Positions 1-15,000 of a DNA stretch of 64,000 nucleotides are shown one piece after another. The stretch is taken from NCBI GenBank assembly GCA_963971305.1, contig OZ020309.1, positions 5,759,001 to 5,823,000 on the forward strand, in the 5' to 3' direction. The notes beneath the pieces were generated by a model. The model had not been told where the DNA came from. It searched no databases and saw only the letters and a list, made by a program, of their open reading frames with translations. The stretch is from Arcuatula senhousia (Eukaryota; Mollusca; Bivalvia; Mytilida; Mytilidae). The position numbers and the translations under genes are program-made. Position 1 is the first letter of the stretch; each line of letters opens with the position of its first letter.

Positions 1-84
1 ATAATCTTTCTCATTTTTCTTTGCTCTTGCCTCTGCTTTTGCAACTTTACGTCGAATATCAACAACTTTAGCTCCACCATGAAC
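1..84 (-). CDS. RNF213-like exon n (VHGG segment), cut by the window edge
   Basis: Acceptor TTTTCATAAG before 84, then 28 open codons VHGGAKVVDIRRKVAKAEAR and AKKNEKDY running off the left edge. In RNF213 proteins a VHGG motif follows the P-loop strand directly, and exon m ends in phase 0 at LILMK, so the join is exact. Downstream exons for Walker B, the later AAA units, RING and E3 shell are to be expected left of the window. Confidence 0.9.
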
Positions 85-3000
85 CTTATGAAAACAAATA
101 ATGACTGAAAGAGCGGACACCTCTTACACTTCGTGAAATTCTGAAACAAAGTGTCTTGTCCTATTCGTAATAATAATTTCAGAAATCCATAAAAAATCAT
201 TATAAACTTTACTTCAAATGGCGAATGATCGCGAGTTTGTTTCCTCGTTCATATGAAGCAGACTTTTTACAAAATACTGTATGCTTGCTCTATTCTTACC
301 TTAAACCGTCGTTATACTCATCATGTTCTATCATTGAAAATTTCTCGATTAAGTGTCTTTCTTCACTTATTAATCACTAACAACATTTAGATGAAAGACA
401 TTACGGATTTTATTAAGTCTGCTTCATATTTAAATCTACATGACGAAATAAACACTCAAGAAAGAATTTAGCACAGTTTTATGACGAACGTTATGACTTT
501 CCAATTCGTCAATTTTCCTTTTTTGTGTAGCAGCATTATGTCTGCTCCAGCTTATCGAGTGTATGTATTGAAACTGAATTGCTATAATTACAGACTATGC
601 TGGACATCATAGATAGCAAAAATGATTGGGTCAATTTACTAAATATGTTGGGCCAATAACATTTAACCACAAAGAATTTAGTCAAAAATGGTCCAAAGTA
701 AATGGGCAACCACATACTTTTGCAGAAATCGAAAAACTCGTTGCTTACCGACCCTTTATCAGCCCGATTTTGACCACTTTCGAAGGTTTTGTACGGCATG
801 CAGTTATAAAATGTACAAAAAGTTTCTAACTTATAGAATAATACTTATTATTTCAGATGAACAAAACTTTTCAAAAATATTTTTGAATAGAAATTAAAAC
901 ATGATCTGAAAGTAAACTATGTTTTATATATTCATCCATAAAAGAAAAGAAAAGTAAAATAAACTGCACGTAATGTAAAATAATTTATCTTCTATTCAAA
1001 TATTTATAAGTCTTTTAACTTTTCCCTAATTATTCACTATAGGCTTGTAGTAAAGAAAGCCTCACATGTGTAGTATAAAATTTCGTTAAGCATTTGATTT
1101 ACAGAAATTCCCGGACGCCAGGTAGTTTTTCGACTGTGAATATTGCGTATCATGTATACTGAGCATGTGTTTCACTATTATTTGTCTACATATGAATGAA
1201 AATAAAACAAAAATACATCTATTGCATATATGCAAAAAGTTTTCTCTCGTCATTAAAGTTTAAAATTATAATTGGTTGTGTGAGTCTAAGAAAAAGAACA
1301 AATTTACAGAAGACCAAATAATCGACATGCTCAATTTTCTTATTGACAACATATTTGTTCAGTTTGGTGGGCGTGTTTTTCAGCAAACAAAAGGGATTCC
1401 AATGGGCACTAATTGTGCACCTTTGCTTGCTGATTTGTTTCTTCATTCATATGAAGCAGACTTCTTGCAATCTCTTCAGGACAAAAAAGACCGTAGACTA
1501 GCTCTCTCTTTCAACCTCACGTTACGTTATATTGATGATGTCCTTTCACTAAACAATTCTCGATTCGGTGACTTTCTCCATCTCATATATCCACAGGAGC
1601 TTGAGATAAAGGACACTACGGATTCTAGGAAGTCTGCTTCATATTTAGATCTACATCTCAAAATTGACTCACAAGGAAGACTTTCAACAAGGCTCTATGA
1701 CAAACGTGATGACTTCAACTTTCCAATCGTCAACTTCCCCTTCTTGTGTAGCAACATTCCGTCCGCTCCAGCTTATGGAGTTTACGTATCTCAATTGATT
1801 CGTTACTCCAGAGCGTGCAGGAATTACATCGATTTCCTTAGCAGAGCGACACGTCTGACACAAAAATTGCTCACACAGGGTTATGTTGCTCCTCGATTGC
1901 TGTCTTCACTCAAGAAATTTTACGGAAGACATCATGCACTTATAGACAAATATGGGATTTCGATCTCTCAGATGAGTGCAGATGTTGGTTTGTCATAGGG
2001 TGTTGATTTGTCTTCCTTTACCGGATTTGACACGCTGAATAGACTATTGGCAACGCGACGAGTGTGCTATAGCAAGCAGGAACTGCTTACTCTTCCGGAG
2101 CACCTGAGTTCACTCAGTTTCGACTGGAGTTCGCGTTGTTGATTGATATTCAGTTGTTTTGTGTTTCCATGTTTTACATGTTGTCTGTTTTTGTCCTGTT
2201 CTTGTTGGTGTTTGCTGGTTTTGTCTCTGCCCTTTCGGACATATATCGATCAACAACGACTTGAGTTAGCGTTGTTGATTGATATTCAGTTGTTTTGTGT
2301 TTCCATGTTTTACATGTTGTCTGTTTTTGTCCTGTTCTTGTTGGTGTTTACTGGTTTTGTCTCTGCCCTTTCGGACTTTTGACATTTGGATACCCCATTG
2401 GTACCTCTGCTTCTTCCAGTCAAAACAAAAGTGAACTAAGGTGCTCAAGAAGAGTAAGCAGTTCCTGCTTGCTATAGCACACCCGTCGCGTTGTCAATAG
2501 TAAATTCCGCGTGCCAAATCCGGTAAAGGAAGACAAAACAAAACCCTATGACAAACCAATATCTGCACTCATCTGAGAGATCGATATCCCATATTTGTCT
2601 ATAAGATCATGATTTCTTCCGTAAAATTTCTTGAGTGAAGAATGCAACCGAGGATCAACATTACTCTGTGTGAGCAATTTTTGCGTCAGACGTGTCGCTC
2701 TGCTAAGGAAATCGATGTAAGTCCCGCACGCTCTGGAGTAACGAATCAATTGAGATACGTAAACTCCATAAGCTGGAGCGGATAGAATGTTGCTACACAA
2801 GAAGGGAAAGTTGACGATTGGAAAGTTGAAGTCATCACGTTTGTCATAGAGCCTTGTTGAAAGTCTTCCTTGAGAGTCAATTTCGAAATGTATATCTAAA
2901 TATGAAGCAGACTTCCTAGAATCCGTAGTGTCCTTTATCTTAAGCTCCTGGGGATATATGAAATGGAGAAAGTCACAAAATTGTTAAGTGAAAGGACATC

Positions 3001-6000
3001 ATCAATATAACGGAACGTGAGGTTGAAAGAGAGAGCTAGTCTACGGTCTTTTTCGTCTAGAAGTGATTGTAAAAGGTCTGCTTCATATGAATAAAGAAAT
3101 TAGTGCCCATTGGAATCCCTATTGTTTGCTGAAAAAACACGTCCACCAAACTGAACAAATATGTTGTCAATTAGAAAGTTGAGCATGTCGATTATTTGGT
3201 CTTCTGTTAATTTGTTCTTTTTCTTAGACTCATTGATGACTTAGTAAGTCTTGGTATAATCGACTACAAGATATTTGTACATGCGTTTTCCATTCTTTTT
3301 GAAAAAGCTACGTTTAATCAGCTGTGCCAATTTCTATTTCAGTTGTTCATGTGGAATAGAAGTGTAAAGTGTGGTGTGGAGAAATCGAATTTTTTTATGT
3401 TGTTACAAGATGAAACTGATTTAGAGTTTAGAATCTCCATCAGTTCTTTCGAATTCTTCAGGATCCACATTTGATTGACACCATTTCTAGAAAAACAACA
3501 ATCGTAATATTTCTGGAGGCCGTAAGATATACTAAGGTGCTCCGGAAGTGTAAGAAGTTACTGCCTGCTCTAGCAAAACATTTGCACTGTCATTAATTAT
3601 ATTTTTATTAACAATAAGAAGATACCTAGCATATAGAGGCTTTTGATTGGAAACAGAATTTATTAGCAAATAATAGCTACTATTTGACTTTACAAATAAA
3701 CATTTAATATATTGACCAGTCATTTAAAGACGATATCCGTTCAATGCAAGTGACACATAAAAAAACAGGTTAATTGGAAGATTATATCGACCTGAGGATG
3801 AGCCGACAAATCGATATGATATCGGATCGATTAACCAAATGATATCGGTTCAATGTTGAAAGGCAAAGTTGACCGATCTGGCAACCGATAGACAGTCAAT
3901 ACTAGTATCAGACCAACAATATCCTGATATTTGAGATCTCAAATATTATCAACAAGTCAACATGTTTAATACAAAAATTGCCCAAGAGTGGTTATTATGT
4001 TCCTAGATTGCTATCATTCAAATCAAAAGAAGACACGTTTTACTCGTAGACAGATACGAGATCAGAGTACAGACGTTTGCTTGTCATAGAGATTTGTTAT
4101 TCTCTTTTACTGAAAGAAACAAAGATGCACCAATGGGGCATTTGAGTGTCAAAAGTTCAAAAGGGCAACGACACAACCAGAAAACACAAACAAGAACAGC
4201 ACAAAGAACACAAAACACCAAATTAATCGAACGGATATCAACACCGCAAACTTAAGTCGTAACAAGAGTAAATTCATGCGCTCCGGAAAAGTAAGCGGTT
4301 TCTGCCTGCTATAGCACACCCGTCGTGTTGCTAATTTCCAATTAAGTGTATCAAATCTGGTCATTAACGGTAATAACAAAACTACCGATTTTGAATGATC
4401 AATCTCATAGTCCAGACAAAATGACAAAAACGATTCAGTCATACCGGAGAATGGTTGATCGCAATGGTCCTGACTTGGTACAGGCATTTCAAAGGAAGAC
4501 AAAACAATTTCCACGACAATACAGCATCGGCACTCATTTAAGATATTTGTCTACGAGTGCACGAATATGAGAGTAGAAAAGAAAAACAATGACCATGATG
4601 ACATGCTGAATTAAGCACTAGATACTGAACGGTAATGTTGCAACTTACTCTGTGAACGGGTTATCATTTTTCGCGTTGCTAATTGTTGTTCGAATGTTTT
4701 TTGTTGTTGTTTTTTTTCCATTTCTGTTGACTTAAACATTCGAATGTCACATTCGTAACTGCGTCTTCAGCTCAATACAAGGACATTAGTATACTACAAA
4801 CAATCATATGATGATGTATATAGATATACACAATGTCTTTAAACCGATAAATCCGGTTTAAAGGGTATTATCCCTGGATACTTTTGCGTGTAAATATCAG
4901 ACGATATTCATTAGTTGAATGTTTGTTAATTTAGAACAATTAAAAGCTTAAGTGTTATTATAACCTTCATTAAGATCAAGTTTTTAACTTCGACCCCTGG
5001 TGGTTGTTGTAGAGCACACATGAATTTGATTAGCCTGGTCTTTCCACAGCCTGTCTCTCCCATGATGATAACTGGTATGTCACATCTGAAATGTAAAATT
5101 CTATGCTTATAATAATCAAAATGTACATCGAAAGCAGTTAGTGAATTCACTGATCATCGAAAACAAAAAAAAGTGCTACAAAAATTGTAATAAATTTTAA
5201 CAAGAGGCTCCCAGGAGCCTGAATCGCTCACCTGACATATGTGCCTGAAGTAAAGGTTATTAGGCAAAATCTATTTGACGCTGAAAGGGTCATAAGATAA
5301 ATAAGGGGGTCATCTGACAATATGGTGGATCTTAAGGTGCTGGTCACTTTTGTTCTCAATTAAAATCTAAAAATCTGTCACCCTTTTTGAGTTATTAGCA
5401 AACAAATGCAGTTTAACCTAATGTTCTATTTTAGCCACAGTGGCCATGTTTTACAACCAATCAAAAATCCCCACATCAGTTCTGTACACCTAATGCTAAT
5501 AAACAACAATACCAAGTTTGGTTCCAATTGGACTTAAAATGTCAGAGGAGTTAACGTTTTTAATGTAATGAGGAAATGCTGTTTAAATGCTCAATTTTGA
5601 CGTTCTAAGGGCAATAACTCCTAAAAGGAAAGGTCCTACAACGTTGACCCTATTACATATTTTGTAGATCTTGATGTGCTTAACAACATGCAATTTCTCA
5701 AATATCTAGTACGGTTTTCAAGATATTGAGCTAAACAGGTGCTAAATTTGCAAAAAATCCACAAAAAGGGCAATAACTCCTACATGGGTTGTTGGATTTT
5801 CTTCAAAATTTCAGGGTAGGTAGATCTTGAGGTGCTGATCACTTTTACCCATGCCATAATTTTGATATCTGAAGCCGTTTTTGAGTTATTTGCAAAAAAA
5901 CTGCATTTTACCCCTATGTTCTATTTTTAGCCATGGCGGCCATGTTTAAGACGAATCAAAAATCCCTACATCGGTTCTAAGCACCGAATGCTAATGAACA

Positions 6001-9000
6001 ACCATACCAAGTTTGGTTGCAATTGGACTTAAGCTGTCAGAGGAGTTAACCTTTGAAAAAGTTGACGGACGGACGACGGACGACGGACGACGGACGCCAA
6101 GTGATGACAATAGCTCACATGACCCTTCGGGTCAGGTGAACTAAAAAGTTTTTAAAAGTTTTAAAAAGTCTTATTTGAAGACGGAGTAAGTTACCTTAAG
6201 TGTAAATGGTACACATTTTGAAAGGTCACAACACTGAATGGATCAATATTTTGCTAAGCTATCGGATTCGTATAAAATATTATTTCAAACAAATCTTATA
6301 ACATATTAAATAGGTTGAACAGTTTTGTGGGCCGACCTTAGAAAACTACAATTACTTAAAGATTGTTGAATTAAAATAACCCCAAAATTTACGACAAAAT
6401 TTAAATGGACAAATGGGTACAAAATATTTCGTGTGTATAAATATTCACGATAAACAACAAAAAATGACAGACATTACCATGTACAGTTAAAATTCGATTT
6501 AAAATTACTGACGTTAAATGTAATCTACCACAATTTATAACTAAATGCTGATTTTATTTTATATAATATCTTCAAGAATTGACAATTTCAACTTTTTTCT
6601 GTTAAACTGAAGCAGACGATGTCAGTTTATATCTGAATTTTTTCTTAACTTTATCAAATCATGACAGTCATCTTAAATATTTACCTTGATCTAAAAATTA
6701 CTTATTTTAATTGTAACTGTAATTGTCAGTTATTGATAGAACATTACAGTGACTTTAAATGATGTCGGTGTCTATGGTACATCTTCAGTCAGTGTCAATC
6801 ACTGTCTGACAGCTTTTCGTGTCTGCTATAAAAACTTGACTATAGCTATATTAACTTGTGATAGCTCCTGGCATGACAAAGCAGACTTGTGACAGCTTAG
6901 AAATGACTGGCCAAGTCACAAGATCGTGAGTTCAATAACCAGATTTATTATAATGCCACCTATGTTTAAGGATGCTCGCTGGTCTTGTTTTTTGGTATTT
7001 CTGTCATTTTTTCGGAATCCTCTGGTTTTTTCCATCGAAATAGGGTTAATTGTTTTGCCCACAAACCCCTTATTCTCTTGTTATAAATGTATTTAATATG
7101 CCATGAACAGGCTGTAAACAAAGTTTTATCGAATCTTATTTATTCTGTCATGGGTTTGAACAGCTAAATAGTGCGAATGCTAGACCTATGAAAAGGTCAG
7201 AGAATACCTTTTCCCGCTAAAACTTTAACGTCAATTATCTTTAAAACGAGGTCACAAACCTTTCATTTTTTTTTTTGCTTTTTAATACCTTTTGATATTA
7301 CTATTTTTTGTTGTTGATATTATCTTTCCTATTAAGGCATCAAAATTGAAACCTATTTATTGTCAAAAGTAGTAGAAGACATCCTAAATTTTCATTTCAA
7401 CCACTATGTATGATATTAAAATGCATTTCGAAAAAAGCAATTCGCTAAAACAAGAACCTTGTCATTGAACCTACTAGTTTTTTACAATTTAAATTAATAT
7501 AGAGGAACTAATACGAAGATCAAGTATGTCGGTTCTGTATGGTGATACAACTCTTAATCATTCATTGTTTTGACGTGGGGTGTCAGATTTAGAACTGATG
7601 TATTTGATTCTTTAACATCAATCGATAAATGTTTCTTAGCTAGTTGTCAGTAACTTCGAGTGTTCTATAGAGAGTTCCTCCTTGTCTTGTTGTTTTCGTA
7701 CAGTATTTTGTCTTAGGTTCTCTCTTGTTGAATTGAACTTTTGTCGATTGAGTTTTACAGTGTGTTTTATATGTAGCTTTGTGCAAGCTTATCAATAGGG
7801 GGAAGGTTGGATCCAAAAAACTAGTTTAACCCCGCCACATTTTATATGTGCCTGTCCTAAGCCAGGAAACTTTGCCAAAGCCTTTGTTTGTCCTTGTCAT
7901 TCTGTGTTAACTGTTTTATGTCAAGAATTGGGTCTTTCGTTGATGATTTAGGGATTGGTTTTGATACTTTTGTATTGTATTATAAGTCTTGGGCCAATGC
8001 AAGACGGTAAGCAGTGACCTATGGTCATGTTGAAGACTGCTTGCTGATTTGTGATTTTTTGAATTGCTGTTTGTTTATGTTTGTTGTGTCGCGTACACTT
8101 ATTCCATATCTCAATATCGTCTATTAATAGACAAAATAGGTCACAAATGCGTGTTTGCATTTGAAAACAGTGATAGACCCATGACTGCTTTTCAAGTTAA
8201 CTTCGAACCTGCCGTGCGTCTGCTCATAGAAGTCATAAGACCAAAAACAGCTTGAAGTAAACTGTTTTCCGCTTTATAAGTTAACTTGCCGTACATTATT
8301 TGTGTGTATCCATCTTTATTTTGGGTTTTTATAAGCACTATTATTCAAAATAAAGAATTTAAAGGTGATCCCCAACTTGCAATTTCGTCTAAATTACAAA
8401 TTAAAACTATAACTAAAGGGTCGATTTTCTGCCTTTCTGGTAACTATGCAATATTATAACAAATAAGATAATATTGTATGCCTTTGTGTTGCAATTTTGT
8501 TTTCAAATTAAGACTCAAAACGTATCATTTAGAAGACTAAGAGGAAAAACAAAGCATCTCTATATGTATACGAACAAAACAGGTCAATGAAAAGTAAGGT
8601 TAAATATACTTAATTATTATTCAAAATAATTCATTTTTGTTCTCAAAAGAATGAACTCAAGATGGATGTTTTAAAATGTTCTCTTGTGCAATGCAGAATC
8701 TTTAAATTATCAAATACCAAAACGTGGGTAAAAACGGTCAATTTGGATATGCTATATATCGATAGTTCAAGGAGTAACCTCTCATCAGTAGCATTTAAAT
8801 CAAAACATTGGACTGTTTAATTCCAAAACTGTTGAAAACGAAAAGAACCAACACATCAACTCTTACCTAAATCTCATGTAGATGGCCAGTATTTTCTTGA
8901 CGTTATCTGTTGTTAATTCATAAGTTGGGTCTGGATCAGTTGTATAGTCAGAAATACCCATCACTCTCCGGATACGTTCTATTTTATCTCTTCTAAGAAA

Positions 9001-12000
9001 AAAAAATATTAAGCTGTTACAGAAGTCCCCATCTCGGGTGACCATTCATTTGATCGACCACCCTTTTCAAAGACCACATTTTTCAATTGTTAACTCATTT
9101 CTGGAAGACCACACCTTTAACGCGACCAGCGATCGCCCTTTTTGCGATTGTCCCACCTCTTGAACGACAACGAAGACTTCCAGTATTTATATTATTTTAC
9201 CGGAAGTCCTAATTTTTAATCTCAATCTTTCGTTAGTTTTCGTTGATTTCCGAAATTTACCTTCACTGGTAATTATGTAATCAAAATCAAATATGGCAGC
9301 CGTAATAAAAAAAAGTTCTAACGCTCGAAAATGAAATTAAAGTGATCAATCAAGGCGACATTGCGAGAAAATTATCCCCTGAATTTTAAGATGGAAAAAC
9401 TCAGATACAAAATATTGTTAAGAAATAGAACAGCAGTTTAACTTTCTCAAATTTTGATTTGCACTCTAACAATTTTGAGCTTGTAGAACTAATGACTAAC
9501 GTGAAGGATGTATTACAAAAAAAAATAAGTTAAAAGATATGACCAACAAGAAACAATCTACCATTAACTCATTTTTTAAACTTGCTGAAACCTGTTATAT
9601 GTGAAAATGTGTGATTCACTGACATGCTTGTTTTTATAATTTAATTCCATGTGCATCTCTTAATATGTCCTTAATTGATTTCATGCCAGTTATTGTTTTA
9701 AATGTACATGAATAGTGTTTAAAATAAAAAGAATGTTTAAATAATAATTATAGGATAATTAATTGGGTCGAGTGAATAACCTAAATATGATCACGAGTCG
9801 GTGAACGCACACCGATTTATACGAGTGCGCGGAACTTGTTCCGCGTACGAGTTAAATCTCAGTGCGTTCCCGCACAAGTGATCATATTTTGGTTATTCAT
9901 GAGACCTAATTGATTATCGTATTTATTACATAGATAAAATGCCGCTAATAAATAGTTTTTAATGAATTTATTTGAATGGCGTATGAATTTAGACCACAGG
10001 AGTCATGCCGACAACGCAATACAATATTCACGACGTCATAATTGAGTTTGACCGAAAAGGACGCAAGAGTGAAAATATTTTTGTTATTTCACAATGTGAA
10101 TTTACCAGATTTTATTTCACTGGGAAAAATCAGTATTTCATATGCAACTATGTAATAAATATTTTATTTCAAATAAAAGAATAACAAAGTGTTGAAATAT
10201 ATACATGTTTTATATACATATTAAAACCAATCAATACACATCATGTCTATACAATGTACATGTATGTACATGTACATTGACCAATGTTTCTTCCAAATAA
10301 TAAAAAAAACCTTTACTTTTGCATTTCAAAATTATAAATTTGATTAAAGACCACGTTGGTTGCACTGCTCCTCGGCTGATGCCTTAACATTGTTAAGGAT
10401 GAAACCTCATGCGCTTATGAAAACAGTTGTCACACAGTTTTAATTGTCATGTTAGCCTTAACTAAACTAGTCGTTAGCAACGCAACTTTACAATTGGTGT
10501 AAGTTACGAAATCCATAATGATTAAATGTCAAACTTAACTTCTACTTCCGGCAATAGTAGCAAACCTTCAAAAGGTCACAATAATGCTTTTAAACGAAAA
10601 TATCGAAAAACTGAAAAAATATCTGTTAAAAAATTCCAACTATGAGATTTCCGGAACGGTTTTATGACTCAGTATCATTCGTTATGAGTACCAAAATGTC
10701 ATCTTAAAAATCTAAAAATGTAAACAATCGGAAGTCAGTAATTTGTACCATGCCAAAGCCATGCAAATATAAGCTTTCATTTCTTTACAATATTTAGGTC
10801 TCAAAGCGGAAAAAAAACAATCCAAAAATGCTGGATTTGATATGTTATCATTCTTACTGTTACAAAAGAGCAAAAATATATGGTCTTAATCAATAAAACT
10901 CTAAATTTACGCAACCCAAAAGTTGTTTCTGAAACAACACTTTTTGGGTTGCTTGATTTGTTTGCCACTATTGAATATTCTACAAAAGCCAAAAATTGTA
11001 CGATGATTGATTAGAATTAGAAAATGTTGTAAATGTGTGGAAGAAAATATAGGTCAAGTTTCAGGATATTGTTTATAGAAATATGGACGTTGTACTAACG
11101 TGAGTACAGGTGTTGCTTAACTTAAAACGAGGTGTATAGTTGCTGAAAAATATGTTATGCAAAATTTCAACCCGAATATTTAGTGAAAACATTAGTTCGT
11201 TTTTGGAGCATTTTGATGTTACATGTACGTGTATTAAAAACAATGAAAATTGCCGATACCTCCCCCTACAGGTGCAAGTAATAGAAAGTGATATTTTTGT
11301 ATTTCTAAATGATTTTTGAAGCCGAAATATATAACCCTTTTAAAATTTTCATTTGAAATTTGTGTTATTCTAGAACAAAAAAGAAAAAAAGATAAACAAT
11401 TAAAAAGTTGAATTTTTGTATTAAGCACTATAAATTATGGCTTATTTTGATAAGAAAACTGATTAAGGGCTGTAGGTTAATTAAGATATTCGAGAAAATA
11501 ATTTGCGAAATAGAGTCTTGAAGGGAGTCCTTTGAGTTGTGCCATCTGTTATGTATATCCAAAATTCTAGTATCTGAACGAAATAGTATTGTAGTCTCAT
11601 ATACACACGCATCTAGCAAAAAAGTGTATTGATTCAATTATCGTTAATAACTTCATTTTCCTTATAGCTGGTGTCTCTTTCAATTTACTAATATCGCTCA
11701 TAATTTCTCCGGAAGAAATACAAATGCCATTAAATACATTGGAAGAATATTTTCCTGATGGTAAATATTACAATTGTAAGTTTTTTGCCATTTTGAATAG
11801 CAATACAAAATAGCAGAGCATGGTATGGAAAGTATTATCAAACTTTGAAGATGGGTTTCCATGAACGGCATCTTAGCACATTGTTTCGTGGTAATTTTTC
11901 CTTTTTTTCATAAATGTTTGCAATATGCACAAAAATGTTTTAAAGACATAGAACCTATCAATTTCGCAATTTTTTCAGACTGTATGAAATACACATATTT

Positions 12001-15000
12001 GAAAAATATACCATCTAAAACTTTCTTTCACCGGTACAAAAAGTCAAAGTTTTGCAGCTTTATATAAAATAATCGTTATTAATTCTTCGCGTCGAATAAA
12101 TGTTATCCATTGTAAATAAACAACTCCGGTAAACCGTTATTCAAATGCCCTTTACTACACACATTTAAGTTATGCTCTACGAACCCAAATTCGGCAACAA
12201 AATTGTCAACACGTTGAATGAAATGATGACGCCCCCGGTAAGGTGGTTTTATGTAATTTGGCGAAACCTATTTGGTGTTCAATTAACTTTCTTATTTAGT
12301 AGAAAAGTGTTATAATATCATTACAAAAAAAAATAAATATGAAAATATTCATTTTAGTGTACTATTACATATAAATAATCGATAGAATTCTATGACAGAA
12401 AGAAATTTGACGATAACGCGATAACCCGGTATGCTTTAAGTGATCGAATGGTCAAATACAAAATACCTGATCCAGGTAACATCACGACAAGTACCAGTGT
12501 TTACATTTTATAATTTGTTTGTCCTCTTTTTTGACACTGCATTTGTTTACAGTCTTTTTTCTCAAAAAGAATACTTTCTGGTTAGTTTTTTTGAAAACTT
12601 AACAGTTTCGTCAGTGGTTTTACATTATATTCTTCATATATTGTGAATTTCATTATGTTTTAAAAATTGCGAAAATGATAGGTTCTATGTCTTTAATCAC
12701 ACGTGGATATCAATTTTGTTATTCTTATATAAGATTTACTTTATAACAAACAAACAAACATTTTTTTCTTTGTTACAGAAATATGCAAAAAATACACAAA
12801 ATTAGGAAACAGCTAAAACATAAAATAGTCATAATGATTTCATTATTGGCACCCATGAACTTTTTTGTGCGTGAAAATACTCATTCTAAAATTATTTTGG
12901 CCCATCTAGAAGCGAAAAAGTATTTCTAAACCTGTTACTATCTACATTATTTTGTAGACCAATGATTGTATTGTTAGACAAGAACAATCTTAAATACTTT
13001 TGCATACTCACAATAAGGAAAATCGTGTTCAACATTGACCCATTTTGGATGAAAATTTCATCTTGATTTAAAGAAAATTTCATGGTAGACCTTCAATACA
13101 TTTCGATTTTGTGCTAATATTCTGAAAGGCAGCGTTTGCCAATTTTTTTAAAGGTTCCCAATATATATATATATACATTACTTTGAACAACAATTTTGAA
13201 TTCAGAATAATCACTATAATCTTAGGAAAACCAAGAAAATGCAAATATTTGGCAAATTTCAAAACTATTGACTACGTGGTTAAAAATTATAGTCCTTTTA
13301 ATTTTTAATTATGTCTTGCACGTGGAACCAGCTTGAAACTTTCACAAAACTAGTAATTCTGTGTTCTAGTAATACAAGTTTTTGAACAAAATATCGAGCT
13401 GGTTCCGCGTGCAAGGCTATACTTCTGGGTAGGATTTTTAACACTCTACTTGGCCACTTTTTCATAGGCGAAATGCTTAAATCAATCGGGGTGGTTCATT
13501 TCAAGCACCATTTACTAAACAAGAGGCTCCCAGGAGCCTTAATCGCTCACCTGGTCTTGGTGTCAACCCAATGATGAACGAACTTTGTTGAGCAACATAA
13601 GCTGAACATTTAAGCAACAGCTTTTCTCTTTCAGTGATAGTTTTCATTCTGCAGGCCAAAAACGTGCAAATTGTTATTTTAAGGGCCGTTGTTACACTCA
13701 ATAGAGACTTTTGATAAAAGCTTAATGAATTGAATTGAACATTTTAGCAAACATCCCATTTTCTTTATCTGCTTTAGTTTTCATTATAGAAGTAAAAAAA
13801 AAACATGAAACTATGTTAATTTAGGGGCTGTAATGCATATAAGGGATTATCTGACAACTTCGACCATACATGTATGACAACTTTTTTAGCTAAATGGGCT
13901 GAACATTTAAACAAGCAACAGCTTATCACTATCTGCAATAGTTTTCATTCTATAGGCCAAAAACACCTTTTTTCGCCTTAAAGGGTCTGTAACCCCTATA
14001 AGGGGTCATCTGACAACTTCAGCCCTATGAAGACTTTTGTAGAGCTAAATTAGCGGAACATTTAAGCAAGCAACAGCTTTTCCCTATCTGCCAAAGTTTT
14101 CATTCTACAGACCAAAACACTAGTTTTCGCCTTAAAGGGGCTGTAACCCCTATAAGGGGTTATCTGACAACTTTGACCCTATAGAGACTTTTGTAGAGCT
14201 AAATGAGCTGAACATTGAAGCAAGCAACAGCTTTTCTCTATCTGCAATTGTTTTCATTCTATAAGCTAAAAACATGAAAAAACGCAATTTTTCACCTTTA
14301 AAGGACTGTAACAACTTCGACCATATGGCGACTTTTGTAGAACATTTGATGCTAAAGCAGTAAGATGGCATCAGATTTCATCGATCTCTTATACATTTTG
14401 ATTCACAAGCCAAAAACAATAGTCTGACCCCCGCGGTCTATTCTTAATAACGGTTGCCATGTTTTTTGGCGGATCAAAAATCGAAACACAAATTTGGTGC
14501 AGGACACCCTAAATATCAATCATATCAAGTTTCATTAAGTTCTGTTTAGTAGTTTCAGAGAAGGAGATATTTGAAAAATTGTTAACGGACGACAACGACC
14601 ACGACAACAACGACGACGACGACGACACCTACGACGGACGCTTAGTGATGGTAAAAGCTCAACTGGACCAAAAACAACAATAAGCTTTAATACTACAGAC
14701 GTTTATTTTTAAAAATATAAAAAATCTACCTTTCTATCAAGACATTTAGTGATAAAATTTACTTTATTTTATTTTTGACTTTCATGGTGGGCTGAAAAGT
14801 GATCTTATCGCAACCCATACTTTATAAAATATGCTGTCTATTGAAAAGATACATATTTTTGTACATGTCAAAAATTAAGTGGAAGAAGCTTTCCATCTTA
14901 AAAACAATTTAGAGTTTGAAAGAAACTTATTCGTGGGTTTCAAATAATGTAAAGTGAAACAGAAATTGAAAATTAAATAATTTCGTAAAATATTTCCATA

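Larger units (their letters stand above)
8993..13314. other. First part of the intron between RNF213-like exons k and l
   Basis: AT-rich, without coding exons. It holds the palindromes at 9755-9917 and 10911-10952 and one family G copy at 12300-12690. TGTACATG-rich words sit at 10250-10280. Otherwise nothing recognised. Confidence 0.5.
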
